Positions 1 through 8,057 of a DNA stretch of 64,000 nt are shown one piece after another. Made by a program: the position numbers and the translations under genes. The DNA is from Prauserella cavernicola (GTDB lineage Bacteria > Actinomycetota > Actinomycetes > Mycobacteriales > Pseudonocardiaceae), in contig NZ_JAENJH010000006.1 in the NCBI RefSeq assembly GCF_016595675.1, forward strand, positions 186,001-250,000, read 5' to 3'. The notes under the pieces were generated by a model. It had not been told where the DNA came from, did not search any database, and saw only the letters and a list, made by a program, of their open reading frames with translations. The stretch's first letter is position 1. Each line of letters begins with the position of its first letter.

Positions 1-290
1 AGTCGCTGCTGCTCATGGACGAGCCCTTCGCCGCACTGGACGCGATCACGCGCGACGTCATGCAGGGCGAGCTGGTGCGCATCCACGACGCCACGAAGCC
101 CTCGGTGTTGTTCGTGACGCACGACGTCCGCGAGGCGGTCCGCCTCGGACACCGGATCGTGCTGCTGTCCTCCCGTCCGGGAAGGGTCGTGCGCGAATGG
201 ACCAAGGACGAGAACACCGACGAGGGCCCGTTGACCGATGACATCACCGCCCGGTTGCGGGAGGTGATCAGCACCCATGCCGCGCACTGA
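1..290 (+). CDS. ABC transporter ATP-binding protein, C-terminal part (SsuB/TauB/NrtD type), partial
   Basis: This is the end of an ABC importer ATPase whose start lies before the window; about 96 codons are visible. The Walker B segment followed by the D-loop (LLMDEPFAALD) opens the fragment, and the H-loop region (VLFVTHDVREAVRLG) follows. The last 40 residues are the usual short C-terminal tail of the nitrate/sulfonate/taurine group. It overlaps the next gene, a matching permease, by 14 bases, so the two are translated together. The partner solute-binding protein would lie upstream, outside the window. The substrate cannot be read from the fragment. Confidence 0.9.
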   Translation, partial: SLLLMDEPFAALDAITRDVMQGELVRIHDATKPSVLFVTHDVREAVRLGHRIVLLSSRPGRVVREWTKDENTDEGPLTDDITARLREVISTHAAH

Positions 291-1155
291 CTCCGACACC
301 GAGCTGGCGGCGGTGGGCGCCGGCCTCGACGCGCTCGACACTCCCGCCGTCGAGCAGGCACCCCCGCTGTGGCGGAGGGCCCTGCGTTCGGTGGCGCCTC
401 CCGTGGTCGCCCTCGCGGCGGTCGTGGTGGTGTGGCAGATCCTGTGGTCCACCGCGTGGTGGCCGGAGTTCAAGCTCCCCGCACCGCAGGCCGTGTGGGA
501 CGAGTTCTGGACGAGCGCGTCCACAGGCGAGGTGTTCGGCATCGTGTGGACCTCCGTCCACCGCGCGATTCTCGGCTTCCTCGCCGGCGTGGTGATCGGT
601 ACTCCACTCGGGTTGCTCGTCGCCAGGGTCCGGGTCGTGCGGGCCGCGATCGGCCCCCTCCTCACCGGGTTGCAGAGTCTGCCCTCGGTGGCGTGGGTTC
701 CCGCGGCCGTGCTGTGGTTCGGCATCAACGACGCCGCCGTCTACTTCGTGGTGCTGCTCGGTTCGATCCCGTCGATCGCCAACGGTCTCGTCTCGGGCAT
801 CGACCAGGTCCCGCCGATCCTGCCGCGCGTGGGCAAGGTGATGGGCGCGGGCAGGTACGCCTCGGCGCGCTACATCCTGTTGCCCGCGGCCCTGCCCGGA
901 TACCTGGCGGGACTCAAGCAGGGCTGGGCGTTCTCCTGGCGCTCGCTCATGGCGGCCGAACTCATCGCGGTCTCGCCGCAGCTCGGGCTCGGCCTCGGCG
1001 CGTATCTCAGCCACGGCCAGAACTTCAACGACATGCCCAAGGTGCTCGCCGCGATCTTCCTGATCCTGCTCGTCGGCGTGGGCATCGACCTACTGGTGTT
1101 CCGCCCGCTCGAGCGGGCCGTGCTGCGGGCCCGAGGGTTGACGGCCTCGCTGTAG
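277..1155 (+). CDS. ABC transporter permease, SsuC/TauC/NrtB family
   Basis: A 292-residue inner-membrane permease of the binding-protein-dependent transport family. After a polar N-terminal stretch of about 40 residues come about six hydrophobic segments. The EAA-type cytoplasmic loop that docks on the ATPase is visible around residues 190-215 (GKVMGAGRYASARYI, then LPAALPGYLAGLKQG). The length and the W-x-F-S-W-R-S-L-M-A-A-E-L-I signature fit SsuC/TauC-type aliphatic sulfonate, taurine or nitrate importers. The start overlaps the end of the ATPase gene. A GC-rich hairpin just downstream (1163-1194) would close the operon. The substrate is not determinable. Confidence 0.9.
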   Translation: MPRTDSDTELAAVGAGLDALDTPAVEQAPPLWRRALRSVAPPVVALAAVVVVWQILWSTAWWPEFKLPAPQAVWDEFWTSASTGEVFGIVWTSVHRAILGFLAGVVIGTPLGLLVARVRVVRAAIGPLLTGLQSLPSVAWVPAAVLWFGINDAAVYFVVLLGSIPSIANGLVSGIDQVPPILPRVGKVMGAGRYASARYILLPAALPGYLAGLKQGWAFSWRSLMAAELIAVSPQLGLGLGAYLSHGQNFNDMPKVLAAIFLILLVGVGIDLLVFRPLERAVLRARGLTASL

Positions 1156-1162
1156 CCGCAGG

Positions 1163-1194
1163 CCCGGCCTGCCCGCTGAGCCGGGCAGGCCGGG
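1163..1194 (+). terminator. Hairpin terminator after the ABC operon
   Basis: CCCGGCCTGCCCG (1163-1175) pairs exactly with CGGGCAGGCCGGG (1182-1194) across a 6-base loop, starting 8 bases after the permease stop codon. There is no run of T after it, as is common in GC-rich actinomycetes. Confidence 0.65.
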
Positions 1195-1209
1195 ATCACC
1201 TGTGTTCGG

Positions 1210-1488
1210 TCAGCGCCGCTGCGCCGAGCGATGGGTGAGCTTGCGAAGCGCGGTCAGTGCTCGGGCAGGCAGCGGCGGGCTGGTTACTCGGGTGGTGATC
1301 CGGTGCGCGATCACACCGAACAGCGCGGCGTAACCGAGTCCCGCGAAGAATCCGGTGAACAGGTGCAGTGCGGCGCGCTGGTTCCGGGTTCGGACGGCGG
1401 CGGGCCAGATCGTTGGTCCTGGACGCGCAAAGCGGGACTCCTCTCGGGCGGTTGCGTCCTCAGGAGAACCCCTGCCGTGGGGACACAC
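1210..1488 (-). pseudogene. Possible remnant of a small membrane protein
   Basis: A weakly supported 92-codon frame. Its second half has one clear hydrophobic segment (HLFTGFFAGLGYAALFGVIA) followed by a basic tail, which looks like the end of a real membrane protein. The first 35 residues look like random GC-rich translation. I see no convincing start site or ribosome binding site. It lies in a 550-base stretch (1156-1702) that otherwise holds only the hairpin at 1163 and is followed by two more decayed genes, so it is most likely a fragment. No function can be given. Confidence 0.25.
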
Positions 1489-1702
1489 TCAAGTCCTGAT
1501 CACACGGGGTGCCGAGGGCGATGATCGTGGGGAACGATTCGGCCGCACCTGGAGGTACTTCTGGACCGGTCGGGTGTGGCGGGGCAGACTGAACCACGAA
1601 CGACGGAAGCTGGGCTGTTCATGAATCTTCTGCTGAACCGACTTGTCAAAGGTGCCGAACTCAATGTGGTACAACAGTTATCTCGCTGAGAAGATACCGC
1701 CG

Positions 1703-2036
1703 ATGGCCGGTGAGCAGAGTCTGGCCGTGTATCTCGCCAGTCGACGGCAAGGTGGCTGGCGGGTTTTCGGCGGTGTCCTCTACGTGACCAGTCACCGATT
1801 GATTTTCTCGCCGAACTCGACGGAAAGACGGCTTGCCGGTCGGGATTTGGTGGGTGCGGAAGGGTCGGATATCCAGGGTCGATGTTGCGCGCAGGAACCC
1901 CCTCGATCTCCTCGGCGGCGGAGTCAGAAGGCGGTTAGGGGTGGTTACGGATTCTTCCGAAGACTATTTCGTGATCGGCATGGTGGACAGGGTGATCTTT
2001 GATTTACACCGGTGGTTGTCCCAGCCTGGTTCCTAA
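1703..2036 (+). pseudogene. GRAM-domain protein, broken by a frameshift
   Basis: Reading from ATG 1703 (GAGAAG upstream) gives a GRAM-like N-terminus: a polar start, then VFGGVLYVTSHRLIFSPN, the typical 'new protein shows up as lipid-binding beta sandwich' strand pair. Between about 1833 and 1860 the homology jumps to another frame, where GRISRVDVARR, then RLGVVTDSSEDYFVI, and a stop at 2034-2036 complete the domain. The two halves together match the expected GRAM order, so one indel has broken the gene. GRAM domains bind membranes or partner proteins; the role of this one is unknown. Its end overlaps the end of the convergent gene at 2033. Confidence 0.6.
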
Positions 2037-2533
2037 GAAATCCCCGTGCGGTGTTTGAGTGCGCCGATCTTGGTGCCGTACATGAAGAGCAAGCCGTTGA
2101 AGACCTGCAGCTGCGTCGGTCCGTCGAGGTCCTCGTAGAGGTCGTACAGGTCGTCCTCGGCCAGGTCCCCGGTCGCGACGGTGCGCTGGTTGAAGATCCG
2201 CTTGGCCAGCTCGTGAGGCCGGTCGCCCATCTGCAACGGCACGATCGTGCGCAGGTCGTACTCGTCGGGCAGCGGGCTGGTGACCAGTTCGGCGGGGTAG
2301 CGCGCCGACATGATCCGCATCGCGCAGTTGACCACGTGCACGGCCAGCGTCGGACCCATCATCAGGGTCTCGACCATCGCCTTCAGATCGGACAGTGACG
2401 CGACATCGGCTTCGATGTTGATGGAGGAGTCGACGTCGAGGCGTTCCATCGCCTTCGCGATGTTGGCCAGCACCTGAGCCGGGTCGATCGTCGTCCGCTC
2501 GCCGTCGCCGGTGGACTCGTGCTCCTGCGTCAT
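2033..2533 (-). CDS. Conserved hypothetical protein
   Basis: A 166-residue acidic, soluble-looking protein that I do not recognise. The start at 2533 is chosen because GAGGGAG stands 7 bases upstream and the longer frame upstream of it reads as noise. The body is mostly helical in appearance (VLANIAKAMERLDVDSS, SDLKAMVETLMMG) and ends in a conserved-looking block, QLQVFNGLLFMYGTKIGAL. There is no signal peptide, membrane segment or known catalytic motif. Its promoter region overlaps the decayed ABC ATPase fragment on the other strand, so it appears to stand alone. Confidence 0.75.
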   Translation of the reverse strand: MTQEHESTGDGERTTIDPAQVLANIAKAMERLDVDSSINIEADVASLSDLKAMVETLMMGPTLAVHVVNCAMRIMSARYPAELVTSPLPDEYDLRTIVPLQMGDRPHELAKRIFNQRTVATGDLAEDDLYDLYEDLDGPTQLQVFNGLLFMYGTKIGALKHRTGIS

Positions 2534-2639
2534 GCTGTGCTCCCTCGGGCCCCGGTGTGTGTCACCCTCCACCCTGCCATCCGGCACCGACAGCTCGCGA
2601 GCGCCGCCCTCACCTGCTGGGCGCGCGCAGGACCTTGCC

Positions 2640-3022
2640 GGGTTGGGTGTTCGTCCGGCAGCGTGGCCCTGCCGGAGAGCTGCCCGGTCCGGTCGGGTTC
2701 CGTGCGACTCGGGGTGCGGGCGGAGCACATCACGATCTCCGCTGAGGACTCCGGCGACGGGCTGGCGGCCGAGATCGTGAGCGTCGAGCGGCTGGGTGCG
2801 GAGACGCTACTGGGGTTCCGGCTCGGGCAGGCAGACGGGCGGACCGGAGTCTCGGACTCGACCCGGTCCGACGTGCACCTGGCACGCATCTCCGGGACCA
2901 GTTCCCTGGAACCGGGAACCGCGTGCCGCGTTCAGCCGGCGTTCGAGCTCGCCTCGTGGTTCGACGCCGAGTCCGGCCTGCGACTCACCCCGGACGAACG
3001 GGTCGGCGCGCTCGCCGGGTAG
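2640..3022 (+). pseudogene. C-terminal TOBE domain remnant of a sugar-type ABC ATPase (UgpC/MalK/MsiK)
   Basis: From about residue 45 of the open frame the translation reads like the regulatory tail of a UgpC/MsiK-type ATPase: SVALPESCP, then VRLGVRAEHITIS (canonical V-x-L-G-V-R-P-E-H), then IVSVERLGAETLLGFRL, and finally ELASWFDAESGLRL before the stop. The nucleotide-binding domain (Walker A, signature, Walker B) is entirely missing and nothing ATPase-like precedes it. This is therefore a decayed 3' end, not a working gene. The MsiK class energises several sugar importers in actinomycetes, so an intact copy probably exists elsewhere in the genome. Confidence 0.6.
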
Positions 3023-3034
3023 CCGCCCGGATCA

Positions 3035-3766
3035 CTAACGGCGACGAGGCTTGCCACCCCGGCCACGTTTCCCCGGCTTTCCGGAACGGTCCCGGGAGTG
3101 CCCGCCGGTCGGCTTCGCCTGCGCGGGTTTGCGTTTCGGCGTCTTCGGCGCGGGCGGACGTCCGCGCGTGCTGTTGACGGTCCGGCCACGGACGATGCCG
3201 ATGAACTGCTCCATCAGCTCGGTGGTCTCGTCCTCGATCCAGGACAACGCCACCTGCGACTGCGGAGCGTCGGTCACCGGCCGGTAGGTGAGGCTCTTGC
3301 GGTGGTGCAACCGGGCCAGCGACTGCGGTACGAGCAGCACTCCGACACCGGCCGCAACCAGCTCTATGGCGCCGGGCGTGGTGTCGGGACGGGCAATGGC
3401 CGGCTTGCCGGGCAGCTGCTCCCAGACCAGGGTGTCGTCGTGGGGGTGCAGCACGACGTCGTCGGCGAGATCCTCGATCGACAGCTCGTCGGCGGCGGTC
3501 AGCACGTGCTCCTTGTCGACCACGGCCACGGTCGTCTCGGTGTAGAGCGGGATCGCGTGCAGGCCGGTGCGGTCGGTCGGCAGGCGGAGCAGAGCCGCGT
3601 CGACCTGGCAGTCCCGCACGACGTCCGCGGCCTCGGCGGGGGACACCGCGACGAGCTCCAGCGCCACCTCGGGCACCCGCTCCTTCCAGGTGCGCACCCA
3701 CTTGTCCGGAGTCACGCCCGGCACGTACGCGAGCCGGAACGGCTGGGACTCGTCCGAGGCTGTCAC
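3035..3766 (-). CDS. LysR-type substrate-binding domain protein without a DNA-binding domain
   Basis: A 243-residue protein starting at GTG 3766. Residues 8-195 follow the LysR effector-binding fold: LAYVPGVTPDKWV, VDAALLRLP, a 'TVAVVDKEHVL' strand and AAGVGVLLVPQSLARL. The usual N-terminal winged helix is absent. Residues 200-243 form a Lys/Arg/Gly/Pro-rich basic tail that could contact nucleic acid. The gene is divergent from a DUF5997 gene 57 bases away, a pairing that I recall from other actinomycetes. It probably senses a small ligand, but how it would affect transcription without an HTH is not known. Confidence 0.8.
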   Translation of the reverse strand: MTASDESQPFRLAYVPGVTPDKWVRTWKERVPEVALELVAVSPAEAADVVRDCQVDAALLRLPTDRTGLHAIPLYTETTVAVVDKEHVLTAADELSIEDLADDVVLHPHDDTLVWEQLPGKPAIARPDTTPGAIELVAAGVGVLLVPQSLARLHHRKSLTYRPVTDAPQSQVALSWIEDETTELMEQFIGIVRGRTVNSTRGRPPAPKTPKRKPAQAKPTGGHSRDRSGKPGKRGRGGKPRRR

Positions 3767-3823
3767 CAGGCCAGGTTACCGGGAGTGGTCGGCGGCCACG
3801 CACCTGGCGATATCCTGGACTCC

Positions 3824-4216
3824 ATGTCGTCACACAAGACCGTCCAGACCATGAAGCCCGCCACCGCGGCCAAGAAGCTGGGTGTCTACCTCGAAGCCAC
3901 CCCCGCCGAGTTCCAGGAAGGCGTGGTCTCGCGCGACGAGCTGAACGCGTTGCAGACCGACCCCCCGGAGTGGCTGCGCGACCTGCGCCGCAACGGTCCG
4001 CACCCGCGCCAGGTCGTCGCGGCGAAGCTCGGCATCTCGATCGGCGGGCTCGCCCGCGTCGGCCTGATGGACCCGCTCACCACCGAGCAGATCGACGCCA
4101 TGAAGGCCGAGAACCCGGACTGGCTCCAGCGCGAGCGTGCCACCCAGGCCGAGGTCAGGAAAGAGGCGGCCCGCGCCAAGGAGAAGAACGCCGGGACCGA
4201 CCGGCCACGCTCCTGA
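3824..4216 (+). CDS. DUF5997 family protein
   Basis: A 130-residue, highly charged protein of the actinobacterial DUF5997 family, start ATG 3824. It opens with TMKPATAAKKLGVYL and carries the family-like blocks TPAEFQEG, PPEWLRDLRRNGPHPRQVVA and a short helix-turn-helix-like stretch AKLGISIGGLARVGL. The C-terminus is a Lys/Glu/Ala-rich helix. No enzyme motif or membrane segment is present. The divergent neighbour is a LysR-type ligand-binding protein lacking a DNA-binding domain, so this small protein could be its DNA- or RNA-contacting partner; that is inference only. Confidence 0.8.
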   Translation: MSSHKTVQTMKPATAAKKLGVYLEATPAEFQEGVVSRDELNALQTDPPEWLRDLRRNGPHPRQVVAAKLGISIGGLARVGLMDPLTTEQIDAMKAENPDWLQRERATQAEVRKEAARAKEKNAGTDRPRS

Positions 4217-4221
4217 CCTCG

Positions 4222-5199
4222 TCAACCACCGCGGGCGCTGCGATCGCCGGCTGCCGCGCGAGCGAACTCGGCGGGGGTGAGCCCGTACCGCCTCGTGAAG
4301 GCGCGGATGAAATGGCTGCTGTCGGCGAACTGCCACTGGGCGGCGAGCTCCGACACACTCGGCCTGCCGGACGGCGCGAGAAGTTCGAGCCGGGCTTGTT
4401 CCAGTCTGCTGCGGCGAATGTATCCGGCGATGCTCTCGTCGACGGCCGCGAACGCCCGTTGCAGCGTACGTAGGGAGACGTTGAGCTCACGAGCAAGCGT
4501 CGACGGCGAGAGATCCGGATCGGTGAGCCGGTTGTCCGCGAGATCCTTCGCGGCCTGAGCCAGCGCGGGGCCGAGGTGGGGCTCGGTGCTGTCCGCCCGC
4601 TGCCTCAGCACTCCCTTGACCAGCTCGATCGTGGCGTTGCGAGCGGTCAGCGCTCCGGCCGGGCTGAGGTCGTGTGCGCGCTGGCTGACCAGGTCCAGGT
4701 GACCGCGGAGCAACAGCATCTCGGCTGAGGACGCCGGTCCGGCGATCAGCCGGTCCCGGACGAGGTGGGTGAGGGAGGACGCGGGCACGATCAGGACCGT
4801 CGCCGAGGTCTGCCGCGCCTCCTCGAACGTCGGCGGGCCGAGTCGCTGCACCATGAAATGCCCGGCGGGGACGGTGCGGTCGCCTTCGCGCGGCCGGGCG
4901 AACCGCCAGCTGTTGTGCCTCACCATGTGCAGCACCACCTGCTCGTCGCTCTGGTGGGATGCGCTGGTGTAGCTACCGTAGAGCGACTCGCCACGAACGT
5001 CGGCGATCACCGAGTCGTGCACCGTGACGGCGCGGGCGCTCATCTGGAAGTCCCCGGCGCTGCCCGGCGTGAAGTCGGGTGCCGGCAGCTCCTTGCCGAG
5101 CTGCTCCTCCCACCCACGCCAGAAGCGGCCGAAGCGATCTTCCACGGCGCCGGCTCCGCCGGACGTCCCGTTCGAACCCGGTCCGTCCGGCACCGTCAC
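4222..5199 (-). CDS. AraC-family transcriptional regulator
   Basis: A 325-residue regulator. The N-terminal half (about 40-210) resembles the AraC-binding-like sensor domain, and the C-terminal 100 residues form the double helix-turn-helix: LSPSTLARELNVSLRTLQRAF, then SVSELAAQWQFADSSHFIRAF, closing with RRYGLTPAEFARA. It is divergent from the flavoprotein gene at 5347 with 147 bases between them, so it is the likely regulator of that gene. Its stop lies 5 bases from the DUF5997 stop on the other strand. Confidence 0.88.
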   Translation of the reverse strand: MTVPDGPGSNGTSGGAGAVEDRFGRFWRGWEEQLGKELPAPDFTPGSAGDFQMSARAVTVHDSVIADVRGESLYGSYTSASHQSDEQVVLHMVRHNSWRFARPREGDRTVPAGHFMVQRLGPPTFEEARQTSATVLIVPASSLTHLVRDRLIAGPASSAEMLLLRGHLDLVSQRAHDLSPAGALTARNATIELVKGVLRQRADSTEPHLGPALAQAAKDLADNRLTDPDLSPSTLARELNVSLRTLQRAFAAVDESIAGYIRRSRLEQARLELLAPSGRPSVSELAAQWQFADSSHFIRAFTRRYGLTPAEFARAAAGDRSARGG

Positions 5200-5346
5200 G
5201 CTGGCCTCGCTTCCGCCGCGCCGGGGCGCGGATGTTCTACCGGTCTGGCGTCGTTGTCCAATCCTATGCGGCGCCTCGCTCGCTAATCTGCGCCTGGCCG
5301 GGCACGGCCTTGGGGAACACCGTCGCCATCATCGGGAAGGACAGCA

Positions 5347-6699
5347 ATGCGCTCCGCGAACGCGGTCGAGGAACTCACCCGTCAGCTCGAGCAGCGGTTG
5401 GGTGCCGACCGGGTGTCCCGGCAGGACGCCCAGGCCTATTCGGACGCCGTGACGCTGTGGAACGGCGCGGTCACCGCTCGGCCGGCCCTGGTGGTGCGGC
5501 CGCGGAGCAGCGCCGAGGTCGCGACGACGGTGACCGCGGCGCGAGAGTCCGGCGCCGCGGTGTCGGTCCGCGGAGGCGGACACGACTGGGCAGGGCGAGC
5601 GCTGCGTGACGGCGGCGTGGTGATCGACCTCAGCGCGATGCGCGAGGTCCGGATCGCGCAGGACGTCGCGATCGCCGAGGGAGGAAGCCTGGCGGGCGAC
5701 GTGGTGGCGGCCGCCGCGCAGCACGGTGCGAACGTCGCGACCGGCACGGCCGGGCTCGTCGGCATGGCCGGGCTCACCCTGGGAGGCGGCTACGGCCTAC
5801 TGCTGGGGACCGCGGGGCTCGCCGCTGACAACCTGCTCGGCGCGGAGGTCGTCCTCGCCGACGGCAGGCTCGTCTCGACCGACGAGGATCCCGAGCTGTT
5901 GTGGGCTTTGCGCGGTGGCGGCGGGAACTTCGGCGTGGTGACGCAGCTGCGCATCCGGACCCATGCCGACCGCGGTCTCGTCGGTGGCATGGTCCTCTTT
6001 CCCTGGAATGAGGCGGAGACGGTCCTGGCCCGGTACTCGGAGCTGATCGAGGGCGCTCCCGACGGGCTGACCGTCCTACTTGAACTGTCGGTCGTCCCCG
6101 AGATCGGGCCGTGTCTTCTCGCCGTTCCCGTGTGGTCCGGTGAGCGACAGGGCGCCGACGCCGCCCTGGCTGACGTCGGCAAGCTGGGGACCCCGATCAA
6201 CACCGCCGTCGGTCCCGCCACGCAGCGGGATCTGCTGGCGCAGTTCGACCAGGCCGTTCCGACCGGGATGCACTGGGACCTGCGCACCCGCACCATCGCG
6301 ACGTTGACGCCTGACATCATCGACCTGCTCGTCGGCTTCGCGGCGGCACGGCCGGGGCCGGGAGCGGGCATCGGACTTCGGCCGTTCCACGGAGCGGCCA
6401 CCCGCGTCGGCGCCGACGACACCGCCTTCGGCCTGCGCACCCGCCACGTCGTCGTCGAGATCTCGGCCGGTCGCCAGGCGGACGAGGAGGCGAGCGCGTA
6501 CCGGGGCTGGGCCGACGAGGTCAGGACCGCGCTGGAACCGCACGCACTGCCCGGCGGCTACCCCAACTTCCTGCTGCCGGACCAGCACGACCAGGTCGCG
6601 CACGCGTATGGCGCGCACGCGCCACGCCTGCTCGCCGCGAAGAAACGCTACGATCCCGAGCACGTTTTCACCGCCACGCCGCTTCCAGGCGTGCCGTAG
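5347..6699 (+). CDS. FAD-binding oxidoreductase, berberine bridge enzyme type
   Basis: A 450-residue flavoprotein with GGGAAGGA upstream of ATG 5347. Residues 40-210 form a PCMH-type FAD domain (RPALVVRPRSSAEV, then SVRGGGHDWAG, where His is the usual covalent 8-alpha FAD ligand). GLTLGGGYGLL and GGGGNFGVVT follow. The second, cysteinyl FAD link found in bicovalent members is missing: the segment reads TGTAGLVGMAG with no Cys. The C-terminus has the BBE ending (KKRYDPEHVFTA). No signal peptide is seen. Such enzymes oxidise sugars, alkaloids or secondary metabolites; the substrate is unknown. The divergent AraC gene probably controls it. Confidence 0.85.
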   Translation: MRSANAVEELTRQLEQRLGADRVSRQDAQAYSDAVTLWNGAVTARPALVVRPRSSAEVATTVTAARESGAAVSVRGGGHDWAGRALRDGGVVIDLSAMREVRIAQDVAIAEGGSLAGDVVAAAAQHGANVATGTAGLVGMAGLTLGGGYGLLLGTAGLAADNLLGAEVVLADGRLVSTDEDPELLWALRGGGGNFGVVTQLRIRTHADRGLVGGMVLFPWNEAETVLARYSELIEGAPDGLTVLLELSVVPEIGPCLLAVPVWSGERQGADAALADVGKLGTPINTAVGPATQRDLLAQFDQAVPTGMHWDLRTRTIATLTPDIIDLLVGFAAARPGPGAGIGLRPFHGAATRVGADDTAFGLRTRHVVVEISAGRQADEEASAYRGWADEVRTALEPHALPGGYPNFLLPDQHDQVAHAYGAHAPRLLAAKKRYDPEHVFTATPLPGVP

Positions 6700-6968
6700 T
6701 CACACGCTGTGGCGGACATCGGCGCGACCGACGGCGAGAAGTGACGAACTCTCGGTCGTGACCACGAATCCCCGACATCGGTTATGGGTTGAATGACCCA
6801 CACAGTCCCGGCCACGTGTCGGATAGGTTGATCCAAGCGCCGCTGACGTCGCGGTACTGCGAGGGTCGGTGACCGCGAGCAACGGCGCGTCCGTACTGGA
6901 GTGCGACCTGTCGTAATTGGTTACCGGCGATGATGTCAGCCTTCCCTGACTAGGAAGCAGGGCCACGT

Positions 6969-7712
6969 GTGATCGCCTTGGGAATGATAGAAGAGAGTTC
7001 CGGCGGATCCGTCGAGCCATTCTTCACCTGGTTCAACGCGATGGATCTCGACCGGTTCAACATATCGATCAGTCACGTCTCGCCGACGATCGAACGTGCG
7101 GCGATGGAGGCGAAGACAAGCAGGCCGGATGTGTGGCTGCTGCGTAGCCGCAGTGCCCCGAACCCCCAGGCGCTGCACGAGCTCTGCGGTGGCTCCGTAC
7201 CGCGCACGCTGCTCAAGCAGGTCGTCGCGGTGTGCGACGGGACCATCGACGAGATCGGGTACGCGCTGTCGTGCTGCGTGTCCGCGGTGGTGCTGATGAA
7301 CGATTCTCCGTGGGAGATCATCGGAGCCGTTCATGCCGCGGCATCCCGAAAGCTGTTCGTCTCCTCGCAGATTCTGAATCACTATCGCGAGCAGCTGGTC
7401 GAGGTCATCTCCTCGCCGGCCGCCCGCCGCCTCGACGCGCTCACGGAACGCGAGCTGGAGGTGCTGATCTCCCTCGCGGACGGGAAATCCAACGCGGCCA
7501 TCGCGCGCGAGCTCTTCATCAGCAGGGCCACCGTCGGGTCGCACGTCGTCAGCATCCTGCGCAAGCTCGAGGTCGCCAATCGCACCGAGGCCGCGGTGAT
7601 GGCCCACAAGCTCGGACTGCGGGACCCGAACCGGCAAGAGAACACGACCTCGATCAACCGGGAGGTTCGACATGGCGGATACGACACCCGAGGACGGGCG
7701 CCTGCTCTTTGA
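6969..7712 (+). CDS. LuxR/NarL-type transcriptional regulator, putative RiPP cluster regulator
   Basis: A 247-residue protein starting at GTG 6969 (AGGG upstream; ATG 6984 is an alternative). The N-terminal 150 residues have a receiver-like layout but no acidic phosphorylation triad I can place, so it is probably an atypical receiver. Residues 158-215 are a clear LuxR HTH: LTERELEVLISLADGKSN, AIARELFISRATVGSHVVSI, LRKLEVANRTEAAVMA. The 3' end overlaps the DCC gene by 41 bases, and the overlap carries that gene's ribosome site. It stands at the head of the peptide cluster and is the natural candidate for its regulator. Confidence 0.88.
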   Translation: MIALGMIEESSGGSVEPFFTWFNAMDLDRFNISISHVSPTIERAAMEAKTSRPDVWLLRSRSAPNPQALHELCGGSVPRTLLKQVVAVCDGTIDEIGYALSCCVSAVVLMNDSPWEIIGAVHAAASRKLFVSSQILNHYREQLVEVISSPAARRLDALTERELEVLISLADGKSNAAIARELFISRATVGSHVVSILRKLEVANRTEAAVMAHKLGLRDPNRQENTTSINREVRHGGYDTRGRAPAL

Positions 7713-8052
7713 CGGCGACTGCGGCTTCTGCACGAAGTCCATCTCCTGGCTCGACGCCCGCTCGATGCTGGGGTACCAGGCGATGCCGTGGCAGAGCGTG
7801 CCGGACGACGAACTACCCGCTTCGGTCGAACGGCTCACGACGGAAGTCGTGCTGGAACTGCCCGACGGCCGCGTGCTGGGAGGTGCGGACGCACTCGCCG
7901 CCAGCGTGCGCGCGTCGCGGTCGCGCCTGCGGTTGCTCGGCGTGGTCGTCGCCGCTCCGGGTTTGCGGCAGCTCGCGAGAGTGGTGTATCGCGTGATCGC
8001 GCGCAACCGCTACCGCATGCCGGGCTCGTCGGACGCCTGCAGGATCGGCTGA
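7672..8052 (+). CDS. DCC-family thiol-disulfide oxidoreductase (DUF393)
   Basis: A 126-residue protein with the family signature near the N-terminus, LLFDGDCGFCTKSISWL, giving the Asp-x-x-Cys and C-x-x-C-like thiol motif of the DCC group. Start ATG 7672 has GGGAGG 7 bases upstream inside the end of the LuxR gene, so the two are co-translated. DCC proteins are often found next to, or fused to, HTTM-domain membrane proteins, and two HTTM genes lie at 12304 and 15084. That supports membership in the peptide cluster, perhaps handling the conserved precursor cysteines. Confidence 0.85.
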   Translation: MADTTPEDGRLLFDGDCGFCTKSISWLDARSMLGYQAMPWQSVPDDELPASVERLTTEVVLELPDGRVLGGADALAASVRASRSRLRLLGVVVAAPGLRQLARVVYRVIARNRYRMPGSSDACRIG

Positions 8053-8057
8053 CCCGC

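Noticed and set aside
5790-6440. Long open frames opposite the flavoprotein gene and many other long antisense frames (for example 27221-28417, 37905-40133, 52831-55416).
   Set aside because: In GC-rich DNA the antisense of a real gene stays open. These translations are Arg/Gly/Pro/His-rich with no motif and no ribosome site, while the sense strand holds clear families.
6700-6968. A possible RNA gene or riboswitch between the flavoprotein and LuxR genes.
   Set aside because: I found no tRNA-like cloverleaf, strong stem set or known riboswitch core in these 269 bases; it is best read as promoter region.
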